In this document: positions 33,321 to 41,882 of the stretch, piece by piece
Numbering within the stretch: position 1 is the stretch's first letter
Layout: each line of letters starts with the position of its first letter
Assembly: GCF_030345695.1 (NCBI RefSeq)
Contig: NZ_JAUASV010000026.1
Coordinates: 1-41,882 of the forward strand
DNA: 41,882 nt
Direction of reading: 5' to 3'
Origin: Galbitalea sp. SE-J8
Lineage (GTDB): Bacteria; Actinomycetota; Actinomycetes; Actinomycetales; Microbacteriaceae
Made by a program: the position numbers and the translations under genes
Notes under the pieces: model-generated
What the model saw: only the letters and a program-made list of their open reading frames with translations
Told to the model about the DNA's origin: nothing
The model's database searches: none

Positions 33321-34411
33321 GTGCCCCGGTGGTGACCCCGCAGGCTCATCCGGGGCGACATCGGTGGCGCTGGGCGGTCGTCGTAGTGATATCGCTTGTC
33401 GCCGGCGCGGCGGTCGCCTGGGCGGTCATCACGGTGTTCAGGCCGCCGACAGAGGCCATCGACGACACCTCGTTCACGTACGTCGAGGTGTCGCCTGGCG
33501 AGGTCGGGTCGAGCGTCACGCTGAACGCTTCCGCCGAGTGGACGCCGGACGCGACCGCCGACAATGCGGCGTCCGGAGTTGTGACGTCAGTCGATGTCGA
33601 CGCTGGTGCGATGGTGCACGCGGGCGACGCGCTGTTCTCGGTCGACCTCCGGCCCGTGTCGATAGCAGAGGGGCATGTGCCGTCGTTCCGCGCGCTCGCC
33701 CGCGGTGTCAGTGGACAAGACGTGAAGCAGTTCCAGACGTTGCTCGCGGACCTTGGTCTGTATTCGGGTGCCATAGACGGCACTTTCGCCGCGTCGACCG
33801 AGCAGGCGGCGAAGGCGTGGCAGAGATCGAACGGAGTGTCGGCCGACGGCGTGGTGCAGCCCGGCGACCTCATCTTCGTGGACACGCTGCCCGTGCGCGT
33901 CGCGCTCGACCCGACGCTGCTGACCCGCGGCGCACGGCTGGCCGGCGGTGAGCCCGTGCTGCTGCAGCTTCCCACGTCACCGGTTTTCGACCTCTCGGTG
34001 ACCGCGGCCCAGGCTGCGACCATCCCAGACGGAGCTCGCGTCTCCATGACGAGCCCGAGCGGCGGGACCTGGGTGGCCGAGACCGCCGATCGCACCAGCG
34101 ACCAGGAGACGAACTCCGTCACCATCGCCCTTGTCGAAGCCGCTGACGGGCCGATCTGCGCAGAGCACTGCGGCGAGGTCCCACCCGTGGGGCAGACCCT
34201 CCTGCTCTCCCAGGTCGTGACGGTGCCCACCGTGAGCGGCTCCGTCGTGCCGACCGCGGCGCTCCGCAGCCTCGCCGACGGCACCGTGGTAGTCATCGAC
34301 GGGAAGGGGAAGCAGCGCACCGTGGAGGTGGTCGAATCCGCACGCGGGATGAGTGTGATCGAGGGCGTTGAGGTCGGCACGAGGGTGCGCATCCCCGCCG
34401 GTGACGAGTGA
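33293..34411 (+). CDS. Membrane-fusion-type protein with peptidoglycan-binding domain
   Basis: Up to 372 residues; GTGs at 33293, 33308 and 33329 are all possible starts. One transmembrane helix (about 27-46) is followed by a barrel-sandwich-like region (GVVTSVDVDAGAMVHAGDAL), then a PG_binding_1 domain (VSGQDVKQFQTLLADLGLYS, GAIDGTFAASTEQAAKAWQR), then a C-terminal domain with PTAALRSLADGTVVVIDGKG as in MacA/HlyD-type proteins. Such proteins in monoderm bacteria couple an FtsX-like permease to the cell wall. It overlaps the lipoprotein gene by up to 28 bases and the ATPase gene by 4 (GTGA). Confidence 0.82.
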   Translation: MHAGAVGVLSAPVVTPQAHPGRHRWRWAVVVVISLVAGAAVAWAVITVFRPPTEAIDDTSFTYVEVSPGEVGSSVTLNASAEWTPDATADNAASGVVTSVDVDAGAMVHAGDALFSVDLRPVSIAEGHVPSFRALARGVSGQDVKQFQTLLADLGLYSGAIDGTFAASTEQAAKAWQRSNGVSADGVVQPGDLIFVDTLPVRVALDPTLLTRGARLAGGEPVLLQLPTSPVFDLSVTAAQAATIPDGARVSMTSPSGGTWVAETADRTSDQETNSVTIALVEAADGPICAEHCGEVPPVGQTLLLSQVVTVPTVSGSVVPTAALRSLADGTVVVIDGKGKQRTVEVVESARGMSVIEGVEVGTRVRIPAGDE

Positions 34412-35049
34412 GCGCTGTCCTCGAGGCCCGGGAGCTGACGTTCGGGTACTCACGCGAACAGCCGTTGCTGGCCGATTGGTCGGCCGCGTTTGACGCGGGC
34501 GAAGTAGTCGCCGTCACGGGGCCGTCGGGCAGAGGGAAGTCGACACTGCTCTACCTGCTCGGCCTCATGCTCGCGCCTCACAACGGCGAGGTGGTGCTGG
34601 ATGGGCGGCCGGCGAGCGCCCTGCGCGACGGAGCTCGCTCACGCCTGCGAGGCTCGGCGTACGGTTTCGTGTTCCAAGACGCCGCTCTCGACGCGACCAG
34701 GACGGTCATCGACAACGTGACCGAGACGGCGCTCTACCGCGGCCAGTCTCGCCATGCGGCGCTTGTCCGAGGGCGTGAGCTCCTGGAGCAGTTCGGGGTG
34801 GCTGTCAGGGCCGATGCGAAGCCCGGACAGGTATCCGGCGGGCAGGCGCAGCGCATCGCCCTGTGCCGAGCGTTGCTGGGCGAGCCACGAGTGCTTCTTG
34901 CAGACGAGCCAACGGGCAACCTTGACCCGGCATCCGCGCGAGTGGTTGTCAACGCCTTCCACGCTCACGCGAACACGGGAGCAGCGGTCGTCGTCGTCAC
35001 GCACGACCCAGCCCTCGTTGCGCAGTGCGACCGGACGATCGAACTATGA
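34408..35049 (+). CDS. ABC transporter ATPase, MacB/LolD type
   Basis: 213 residues. Walker A GPSGRGKST (about 38-46), Q-loop FVFQDAALDATRTV, signature VSGGQAQRIALCRALLG, Walker [14 protein letters not shown] and H-loop VVVTHDP. It powers the permease encoded next; this class performs mechanical work on extracytoplasmic substrates rather than classic import. Starts with GTG overlapping the preceding stop and ends with ATGA overlap into the permease, so all members are made in step. Confidence 0.93.
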   Translation: MSAVLEARELTFGYSREQPLLADWSAAFDAGEVVAVTGPSGRGKSTLLYLLGLMLAPHNGEVVLDGRPASALRDGARSRLRGSAYGFVFQDAALDATRTVIDNVTETALYRGQSRHAALVRGRELLEQFGVAVRADAKPGQVSGGQAQRIALCRALLGEPRVLLADEPTGNLDPASARVVVNAFHAHANTGAAVVVVTHDPALVAQCDRTIEL

Positions 35050-36143
35050 GCTGGCAGATCGCCGCGCTTGTGCGGGAATCGCTCGCCTCGGCATGGTCTC
35101 AGCGCGTGGCGTCCGTCGTCACGATCGTCATGATCGCGGGCATGTGCGCCGCCGTACTGCTCACCACGGGACGCACGGTCGGCGCGGAGGACGCGGTGCT
35201 GCGCTCGATCGACTCGGCGGGCACGAGAGCCATAGTGATCAGTGCGGATGCCGCCGCGGGGTTGGACTCGACCGTGCTCGACCGCATCGCGCATCTCGAC
35301 GGCATCCAATGGGCGGCCGCCTTCGGCTCGGTGACCGACGTGACCAACGCGGCCTTCCCCGACGGCACGCCGGTACCCACGAGGAACGTTTGGGGCAGCG
35401 AACTCGACGACCTCGGAATAGGTACATCGGTCGATCCGGGAAGCACGGCATGGGCTTCGGAGGACGCGCTCGGCGAGCTCGGTCTCATCGAGCCGGCCGG
35501 AGGTGCGGTGTCGGAAACGGGTGGGGACATAGCGGTCGTCGGAAAGCTGAACCTCCCGGACTATCTGAGCTTCCTCGAACCCGCGGTGTTCATTCCCGAG
35601 CCGGCGAGCCGTGTGGGTCCGGTTTCCATCCTCGTCGTCATCGCCTCGCGCCCGGATCTCGTCGAGCCTGTGGCGGCGGCGACGAAGTCCGTGCTCGCGG
35701 TCGACGACCCGACCGCCGTGAGCATGAAAACCAGTGCTGCCCTCGCCGCCCTCCGAGCGGCCGTCGAGGGGCAGCTCGGGCAGTTCGGCCGAACGCTTGT
35801 GCTCCTCATCTGCGGGCTAACCGGTGTGCTCGTGGCCGCCATCTTGTTCGGTCTGGTCATGCTCCGGCGAAGAGACTACGGGCGCCGACGGGCGCTCGGA
35901 GCGACGCGTTCTCTCATCGTCACCGTTGTGCTCGTCCAGACGGCGGCGCCCGCGGTCGTCGGTGCGGCCGTCGGGTCCCTCGCTGGGACGATCAGCATCG
36001 CTGCCCTCGGCGACCCGGCTCCTGACCTGGATTTCATCGTGGCGATCGGCGTCTTCGCCATCGCGGTCGCAGTCATTGCGGCACTTCTCCCGGCCCTCGT
36101 AGCGGCGCGACGCGAACCGATTCGGGAGCTTCGTGTTCCCTAG
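35046..36143 (+). CDS. FtsX/MacB-like ABC permease
   Basis: 365 residues, ATG overlapping the ATPase stop. One helix near the N-terminus (about 21-43), a large extracellular loop (about 45-240), then three helices at the C-terminus including LVLLICGLTGVLVAAILFGL and VVLVQTAAPAVVGAAVGSLA. The cytoplasmic motif RRRDYGRRRALGATRSLIVT is the FtsX-fold coupling element, and ARREPIRELRVP closes the protein. With its partners it forms a MacAB-like tripartite exporter or cell-wall mechanotransducer. The substrate is unknown; antimicrobial-peptide resistance or surface-lipid transport are possible. Confidence 0.88.
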   Translation: MSWQIAALVRESLASAWSQRVASVVTIVMIAGMCAAVLLTTGRTVGAEDAVLRSIDSAGTRAIVISADAAAGLDSTVLDRIAHLDGIQWAAAFGSVTDVTNAAFPDGTPVPTRNVWGSELDDLGIGTSVDPGSTAWASEDALGELGLIEPAGGAVSETGGDIAVVGKLNLPDYLSFLEPAVFIPEPASRVGPVSILVVIASRPDLVEPVAAATKSVLAVDDPTAVSMKTSAALAALRAAVEGQLGQFGRTLVLLICGLTGVLVAAILFGLVMLRRRDYGRRRALGATRSLIVTVVLVQTAAPAVVGAAVGSLAGTISIAALGDPAPDLDFIVAIGVFAIAVAVIAALLPALVAARREPIRELRVP

Positions 36144-36158
36144 TGGACGGGCGGGCGG

Positions 36159-36717
36159 CTAATAGGTGAGCGCCCGGGCGATGAGCTCGGCCTGCTCTTG
36201 GGCGCTGCGCTTCGACGAGCCCGTGGCCGTTGCGGCGGAGGCGGGACGCGACGCGACCGTGAGCTCTCGGTGGATCTGCCGGGCGACGTCGAAGCCGAGG
36301 TACGGCCAGGCGCCCTGGTTCTCCGGCTCGTCCTGCGTCCACACGACGCTCGCGTTGGGGTAGCGGTCGAGGGCCGCGGTGAGCTCCGCCTCGGGCAGCG
36401 GATAGAACTGCTCGAGGCGCACGATCGCGACATCCGTCAGCTCGCGCTTGGTGACCTCGGCACGGATGTCGTAGTAGATCTTGCCGCTCGTCAGCACGAC
36501 GCGCTTCACGGCCTGCGGATCGGTCACCGTGGCGTCGTCGATGACGGGCTCGAACCGGCCGGCCGTGAAGTCGGCGACGTCGCTCGTGGCCCCGCGCAGC
36601 CGCAGCATGGCCTTCGGGCTGAACACGACGAGCGGACGGCGCGGCCGTGCGTAGGCCTGGCGGCGCAGCAGGTGGAAGTACGAGACCGGCGTCGACGGGC
36701 GGGCGACGGTCATGTTG
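36159..36717 (-). pseudogene. Duplicated 3' end of kgd
   Basis: Positions 36162-36717 match 38357-38912 almost base for base (556 bases, offset 2195). The frame encodes the last 184 residues of Kgd ([19 protein letters not shown] to ELIARALTY), the C-terminal transketolase-type domain. Differences seen: V for A at residue 10, AQEQ for ATQQ near the end, and TAG in place of TGA as stop. Identity stops abruptly after CATGTTG on the kgd-upstream side. The fragment has an internal ATG but no known ribosome site and cannot be an active enzyme alone. It lies 15 bases from the convergent permease stop. Confidence 0.93.
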
Positions 36718-36780
36718 ACCGATCATTATCCGTTTGGCAATTGCACGGATCGCGGAGCGCCCGACGGGCTCGCGAATGCC

Positions 36781-38325
36781 TCAGCTGCGCGGGGCGCCCA
36801 GCCGGAGCACCGCGTCGCGGTAGTCGGTGATCGTGTAGCGACCGCACCGGATGACGTCGGGCGTCGGCAGCGCCGCCTCGCCCCGCGGAGGCTCCGGGGG
36901 TGCCGCATCGGCGCTGCTGACGAGGAACGAGACGGACCGGAGGCCGTCGTAGTCGGCGCGGTCGACGAGCCAGACGTAGGGGTTGAGGCTCGCATCCGTC
37001 TGCACGAGCTGCCGCGGATCCGGCAGGTAGGCCTTCGGCGCCCGGATCGTCCAGAACGTGCCCGCGCCGATGCGACGCGAGCTCGTCACCCAGTCGGCGA
37101 CGCACTGGATCGACCCGAGCGTCTCGGTCAGGGCGCCCGGTCGCCGCGCGCCGGGCGGCAGCAAGGCGATCGCGGTGATCAGCGGGATGATGCTCGCCGC
37201 GGCGACGACCGGCCGCCAGCCGCGCGCGGGCCCGGGCAGCGGAACGCCCGCGACGACGAGCGCCACGACCGGCAGGAAGAACACCGGCTGCAGGTAGCGG
37301 GCCGCGACGGTGCCGGCCACGATCGCTCCGCCGACGGTGAGCACGGGCGCGAGCCACGCGATCGTGGCGACGAGCGCGACGGGCGTCCGGCCGCGGCGGA
37401 GCGCGACGACGGAGCCGACGGCGGCGTTCGCGACGAGGGCCAGCACGAGCAGCGCCTCGAGGGCGCCCTGCCAGGAGCCGACGAGTGCGGCGACGAGCCC
37501 GGCGTAGTAGCCGGCCGACTCGCCGATGAGCGCCGGCCGGTAGATCGCATCCGTGCTCTCGACGAGCATGCTCGCGAACGGAAGGCGGGCGGCGAGACCG
37601 GCCGCGACGGCGATCGCGAGCACGGCCAGCCCGATTCCCGTGGCGCTCCAGGGCAGCAGCCGCCGGGCGGCGAGCCCCAGGCCCACGAACGCGAGCGGCG
37701 CGACGCACCACGGCACGACGAGCGGGTTCGTGAGCGTGAGGAACGCGGTCAGCGCGAACAGCGCGGCGAGCAGCGCGATGCCGCGCCGAACGGCGACGGC
37801 CGGCACGAGACGCACGACGATCCCGATGATCAGCACCATCCCGACGATGGTCGCGCTGTAGTACGTGCCCGTGCTCAGCAGCGAGACGCTCTCGAGGCTG
37901 TTGCGATCGGACGACCGCTCGAGCAGCGCGAGCGAGACGATCGTGGTGAAGCCGCCGAGCGCCCAGAACGGCGCCGCCGCGCGCCGGCTCGCTCCGGCGA
38001 CGAACCGAAGCGCCGCGTAGAGCGCCGACCAGTTGACGATCCCCGCGATCGTCAGGGTGCTCGCGACCGGCAGGTGCACTGCCGCGACCGCGCGGTACGC
38101 GGCGACCTCGGGGATGAACAGGGGCGCGCTGAGCGCCCAGTCCTGGCGCTGCCCGACGCGCAGCGACGCCTGCAGGAGGGCGGGCAGCATCGAGTCCCCG
38201 TCGGCGTAGATCAGCCAGGACCGATCGGACAGCGCCAGGTGGCCGGCGAGCAGCGCGGCGAGGGCGAGCGCGATCGCCGCGGCGGCCGCCTCGCGCAGCG
38301 CCGCCCGGCGGGGGCCGTCGGTCAC
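36781..38325 (-). CDS. Polytopic membrane protein between the two kgd 3' ends
   Basis: 514 residues from a GTG at 38325, 28 bases after the kgd stop. An N-terminal helix (AAAAAIALALAALLAGHLAL) and about ten more hydrophobic segments are followed by a C-terminal soluble domain (about 415-514) with VADWVTSSRRIGAGTFWTIR and YVWLVDRADYDGLRSVSFLV. The first outside loop has SWLIYADGDSMLPALLQASL. The plan of many helices plus a C-terminal extracellular domain is like GT-C glycosyltransferase-type proteins, but I see no conclusive motif. It sits between direct copies of the kgd 3' end, so it arrived with, or was duplicated by, the same event. Confidence 0.75.
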   Translation of the reverse strand: MTDGPRRAALREAAAAAIALALAALLAGHLALSDRSWLIYADGDSMLPALLQASLRVGQRQDWALSAPLFIPEVAAYRAVAAVHLPVASTLTIAGIVNWSALYAALRFVAGASRRAAAPFWALGGFTTIVSLALLERSSDRNSLESVSLLSTGTYYSATIVGMVLIIGIVVRLVPAVAVRRGIALLAALFALTAFLTLTNPLVVPWCVAPLAFVGLGLAARRLLPWSATGIGLAVLAIAVAAGLAARLPFASMLVESTDAIYRPALIGESAGYYAGLVAALVGSWQGALEALLVLALVANAAVGSVVALRRGRTPVALVATIAWLAPVLTVGGAIVAGTVAARYLQPVFFLPVVALVVAGVPLPGPARGWRPVVAAASIIPLITAIALLPPGARRPGALTETLGSIQCVADWVTSSRRIGAGTFWTIRAPKAYLPDPRQLVQTDASLNPYVWLVDRADYDGLRSVSFLVSSADAAPPEPPRGEAALPTPDVIRCGRYTITDYRDAVLRLGAPRS

Positions 38326-38353
38326 GCGTGGCTCCCCGGATGCCGGCGGCGGG

Positions 38354-41300
38354 TCAGTAGGTGAGCGCCCGGGCGATGAGCTCGGCCTGCTGCGTCGCGC
38401 TGCGCTTCGACGAGCCCGTGGCCGTTGCGGCGGAGGCGGGACGCGACGCGACCGTGAGCTCTCGGTGGATCTGCCGGGCGACGTCGAAGCCGAGGTACGG
38501 CCAGGCGCCCTGGTTCTCCGGCTCGTCCTGCGTCCACACGACGCTCGCGTTGGGGTAGCGGTCGAGGGCCGCGGTGAGCTCCGCCTCGGGCAGCGGATAG
38601 AACTGCTCGAGGCGCACGATCGCGACATCCGTCAGCTCGCGCTTGGTGACCTCGGCACGGATGTCGTAGTAGATCTTGCCGCTCGTCAGCACGACGCGCT
38701 TCACGGCCTGCGGATCGGTCACCGTGGCGTCGTCGATGACGGGCTCGAACCGGCCGGCCGTGAAGTCGGCGACGTCGCTCGTGGCCCCGCGCAGCCGCAG
38801 CATGGCCTTCGGGCTGAACACGACGAGCGGACGGCGCGGCCGTGCGTAGGCCTGGCGGCGCAGCAGGTGGAAGTACGAGGCCGGCGTCGACGGGCGGGCG
38901 ACGGTCATGTTGTTCTGGGCGCACTGCTGCAGGAAGCGCTCGATGCGCGCCGACGAGTGATCCGGGCCCTGGCCCTCGTAGCCGTGCGGCAGCACGAGCA
39001 CGACGCTCGAGCGCTGGCCCCACTTCTGCTCGCCCGAGGCGATGAACGTGTCGATGACCGACTGGGCGCCGTCGACGAAGTCGCCGAACTGCGCCTCCCA
39101 GAGCACGAGCGTGTCCGGGCGTTCCACCGAGTAGCCGTACTCGAAGCCGAGGGCGGCGTACTCGCTGAGCAGCGAGTCGTAGATGTAGAACCGCGCCTGC
39201 GTGTCGGAGAGGTTCTGCAGCGGCAGCCACTCCTGGCCGTTGACGCGGTCGTGCAGCACGGCGTGACGCTGCGTGAACGTGCCGCGCCGGGTGTCCTGGC
39301 CGACGAAGCGCACCGGGGTGCCCTCGAGCACGAGCGATCCGAGCGCGAGCAGTTCGCCCATCGCCCAGTCGATCGCGCCCGAGCGCGTCATCTCGAGACG
39401 CTTCCGGAGCAGGGCCTGCAGCTTCGGGTGCACCGTGAAGCCCTCGGGCGGGTTGTCGAACGCGTCGCCGATGCGCTGCACGACGCTCGTGGCGACGCCC
39501 GTGACCGCCGGCTCGCCCGCGCTGTCGTCCTGCTGCGACCCGGGCCGCTCGAGGTCGGTCGGCGCGTTGCCGTCGGCCGTGATGATCGGGATCGAGCCGG
39601 TCTGCGCCGCGTGGGTCTCCGCGAAGGCGCGCTCGAGGCGCTCCTGGAAGTCGCGGTGCGCCGCCTCGTACTCCTCCTGCGTGATGTCGCCGCGGCCGAC
39701 GAGGGCCTCCGTGTAGAGCGTGCGCACGCTGCGCTTCGCGTCGATGAGGTTCGTCATGAGCGGCTGCGTCATCGACGGGTCGTCGCCCTCGTTGTGGCCC
39801 CGCCGGCGGTAGCAGATCAGGTCGATGACGACGTCGCGGTGGAACTCCTGACGGTAGGCGAACGCGAGCTGCGCGACGCGCACGACGGCCTCGGGGTCGT
39901 CGCCGTTCACGTGGAAGATCGGCGCCTGGATGGTCTTCGCGACATCCGTCGAGTACACGCTCGTGCGCGCATCCGTCGGGGTCGTCGTGAAGCCCACCTG
40001 GTTGTTGATGTTAACGTGCACCGTGCCGCCGGTGCGGTACGCGCGCAGTTGCGACATCTGCATCACCTCGACGACGATGCCCTGGCCGGCCATCGCCGCG
40101 TCTCCGTGCACCTGGATCGGCAGCACGCGGTAGGACCCGATCGGACCGCGGTCCTGCTTGCCGCGCACGATGCCCTCGAGCACGCCGTCGACGACCTCGA
40201 GGTGGCTCGGGTTGGCCGCGAGGTAGACGGGGATCTGCTTGCCGTTCGCGGCCGTGAACGTGCCCTCGGTGCCGAGGTGGTACTTCACGTCGCCCGAGCC
40301 CTGCACGGTCCGCGGGTCCTGGGTGCCCTCGAACTCGCGGAAGATCTGCCCGTACGTCTTGCCCGCGATGTTGGTGAGCGCGTTGAGGCGACCGCGGTGG
40401 GCCATGCCGATCCCGACCGTCTCGAGGCCGGCATCCGCTCCGCCCTGCAGCAGGGCGTCGAGGAGCGCGATGAACGACTCCCCGCCCTCGAGGCTGAACC
40501 GCTTCTGGCCGACGTACTTCGTCTGCAGGAAGGTCTCGAACGCCTCGGCCTCGTTCAGCTTGCCGAGGATGCGCAGCTGCTCGTCGTGCCCCGGCTTCAC
40601 GTAGGCGCGCTCGAGGTGGTCCTGGAACCAGCGACGCTGCTCCGGGTCCTGGATGTGCATGTACTCGATGCCGACCGTGCGGCAGTACGAGTCGCGCAGG
40701 ATGCCGAGGATGTCGCGCAGCAGCGCCTGGCGCTTGCCGCCGAAGCCGCCGATCACGAACTCGCGGTCGAGGTCCCAGAAGGTCAGGCCGTGCGACTCGA
40801 TCTCGAGGTCGGGGTGCGTGCGCTGCTTGTACTCGAGCGGGTCGGTGTCGGCCATGAGGTGGCCGCGCACCCGGAACGAGTTGATGAGCTCCTGCACGCG
40901 CGCGGTCTTGGACACGGCGTCCGCGAGGTCGACGTTGATGTCGGCGTTCCAGTGGATCGGTGCGTACGGGATGCGCAGCGCCGCGAAGATCCGCTCGTAG
41001 AAGCCGTGGCCGCCGATCAGGCGCTCGTGGATGCGCTTCAGGAACTCGCCCGACCCCGCGCCCTGGATGACGCGGTGGTCGTAGGTCGAGGTGAGCGTGA
41101 TCGTCTTTCCGATGCCGAGATCGGCGAGGGTCGTCGCGCTCGCGCCCTGGAACGCGGCCGGGTATTCGAGCGCCCCGGCGCCGACGATCGTGCCCGCGCC
41201 CCTCATCAGGCGCGGCACCGAGTGCTCGGTGCCGATGCCGCCCGGGTTCGTGAGCGAGATGGTGTTGCCGGCGTAGTCCGCGGCGGTGAGCTTGCCGGTG

Positions 41301-41882
41301 CGGCCGCGCGCCACGACGTCCTCGTACGCGACGAGGAACTCGCCGAACGTCATCGACTCGGCGCGCTTGATGCCCGGCACGACGAGCGAGCGCGTGCCGT
41401 CGGGGCGCGGGATGTCGATCGCGATGCCGAGGTTGATGTGGGCGGGCGTCACGACGCTCGGTTTGCCGTCGACCTCGTCGTAGTACACGTTCTGGCTCGG
41501 GAACTCGATGAGCGTCTCGACGATCGCCCAGGCGATCAGGTGCGTGAACGACACCTTGCCGCCGCGGGCGCGGCGCAGGTGGTTGTTGATCACGATGCGG
41601 TTGTCGATGAGCAGCTTCGCCGGGATGGTGCGCACGGATGTCGCGGTCGGCACCGTGAGGCTCGCGTCCATGTTGGTGGCGATCGCCTTCGCGGCGCCCT
41701 TGAGCTGTGCGACGACGTTCTCGCGCTCGGACGGGGTCGTCGCGATCGGGGAGGTCGCGGGCGCGTCGGCGGGGATCGGCGCGGGCTTCGGCTCGCGCGA
41801 GGTGGTGCGCGCGACGGGCTGGGTCGCGGCGGGGGCCGGCGCGGCGGCGGGCGCGGGTGCCGCGGGGGGCGCGGGTGCCGCG
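38354..41882 (-). CDS. kgd: 2-oxoglutarate decarboxylase/dehydrogenase E1 with E2 domain (Kgd), 5' end beyond window
   Basis: The frame is open from the right window edge to 38354, about 1176 codons; the true start lies beyond 41882. The visible N-terminal part is an Ala/Pro-rich linker, then an E2-type acyltransferase domain ending [16 protein letters not shown], then the E1 domain with [40 protein letters not shown], the QVGFTTTP region, [20 protein letters not shown] and a C-terminal transketolase domain. Kgd is the TCA-cycle enzyme that decarboxylates 2-oxoglutarate with thiamine diphosphate; the fused E2 domain is specific to Actinobacteria. An ATG at 41671 is internal. The last 556 bases are duplicated at 36162-36717. 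Confidence 0.96.
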   Translation of the reverse strand, partial: AAPAPPAAPAPAAAPAPAATQPVARTTSREPKPAPIPADAPATSPIATTPSERENVVAQLKGAAKAIATNMDASLTVPTATSVRTIPAKLLIDNRIVINNHLRRARGGKVSFTHLIAWAIVETLIEFPSQNVYYDEVDGKPSVVTPAHINLGIAIDIPRPDGTRSLVVPGIKRAESMTFGEFLVAYEDVVARGRTGKLTAADYAGNTISLTNPGGIGTEHSVPRLMRGAGTIVGAGALEYPAAFQGASATTLADLGIGKTITLTSTYDHRVIQGAGSGEFLKRIHERLIGGHGFYERIFAALRIPYAPIHWNADINVDLADAVSKTARVQELINSFRVRGHLMADTDPLEYKQRTHPDLEIESHGLTFWDLDREFVIGGFGGKRQALLRDILGILRDSYCRTVGIEYMHIQDPEQRRWFQDHLERAYVKPGHDEQLRILGKLNEAEAFETFLQTKYVGQKRFSLEGGESFIALLDALLQGGADAGLETVGIGMAHRGRLNALTNIAGKTYGQIFREFEGTQDPRTVQGSGDVKYHLGTEGTFTAANGKQIPVYLAANPSHLEVVDGVLEGIVRGKQDRGPIGSYRVLPIQVHGDAAMAGQGIVVEVMQMSQLRAYRTGGTVHVNINNQVGFTTTPTDARTSVYSTDVAKTIQAPIFHVNGDDPEAVVRVAQLAFAYRQEFHRDVVIDLICYRRRGHNEGDDPSMTQPLMTNLIDAKRSVRTLYTEALVGRGDITQEEYEAAHRDFQERLERAFAETHAAQTGSIPIITADGNAPTDLERPGSQQDDSAGEPAVTGVATSVVQRIGDAFDNPPEGFTVHPKLQALLRKRLEMTRSGAIDWAMGELLALGSLVLEGTPVRFVGQDTRRGTFTQRHAVLHDRVNGQEWLPLQNLSDTQARFYIYDSLLSEYAALGFEYGYSVERPDTLVLWEAQFGDFVDGAQSVIDTFIASGEQKWGQRSSVVLVLPHGYEGQGPDHSSARIERFLQQCAQNNMTVARPSTPASYFHLLRRQAYARPRRPLVVFSPKAMLRLRGATSDVADFTAGRFEPVIDDATVTDPQAVKRVVLTSGKIYYDIRAEVTKRELTDVAIVRLEQFYPLPEAELTAALDRYPNASVVWTQDEPENQGAWPYLGFDVARQIHRELTVASRPASAATATGSSKRSATQQAELIARALTY

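Overview
The window is chromosomal DNA from a high-GC actinobacterium, most likely of the family Microbacteriaceae (Micrococcales). This rests on very GC-rich codon use, the gene set prfB-ftsE-ftsX-smpB-ssrA, the fused 2-oxoglutarate decarboxylase/E2 protein Kgd, a SigH/RsrA redox switch, and frequent CGGATGC/GCATCCG words. The family assignment is inference; no database search was run.

Left edge (1-2851): a lipoprotein of visibly lower GC, an empty 730-base gap, then a four-gene set of small Tad/Flp pilus proteins with no Tad motor genes in view. Next (2921-6032): an ECF sigma factor with a 2-base frameshift, a translationally coupled membrane-anchored partner, and an MFS transporter running the other way.

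The core block (6055-13098) is prfB, an SDR oxidoreductase, ftsE-ftsX, smpB and the tmRNA gene ssrA. Nearly every gap in it holds its own repeat: a 42-bp array, a 17-bp array ending in a hairpin, two 106-bp inverted-repeat elements, and a 30-bp array ending in a compound hairpin. The last of these has replaced the 5' end of an ABC ATPase gene.

The middle (13146-23238) is metabolic: pdxH, an RraA-like gene, a class I DAHP synthase with an aromatic leader peptide and attenuator-like RNA, a VOC protein, a repeat cluster with an exact 123-bp duplication, an LLM-class oxidoreductase, a GT4 glycosyltransferase, a GH92 glycosidase and an MFS exporter. A debris zone with an HNH-like fragment and a YoeB toxin fragment follows (23296-23741).

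The right part (23746-36143) is hisN, two large secreted or surface genes lying between hisN and rsgA, then rsgA-aroA divergent from sigH-rsrA, then a lipoprotein / membrane-fusion protein / ATPase / FtsX-like permease operon. SigH appears to have two promoters and two start codons, and a matching GGAAT-N18-GTT promoter lies before ssrA, which would link disulphide stress to ribosome rescue within this window.

The right edge (36159-41882) holds kgd, running off the end of the window, followed by a polytopic membrane protein gene and then a second, nearly identical 556-bp copy of the kgd 3' end. This is the footprint of an insertion or tandem duplication at the kgd 3' end. Many genes have a TANNNT -10 box only 6-10 bases before the start codon, so leaderless or near-leaderless transcripts appear common.
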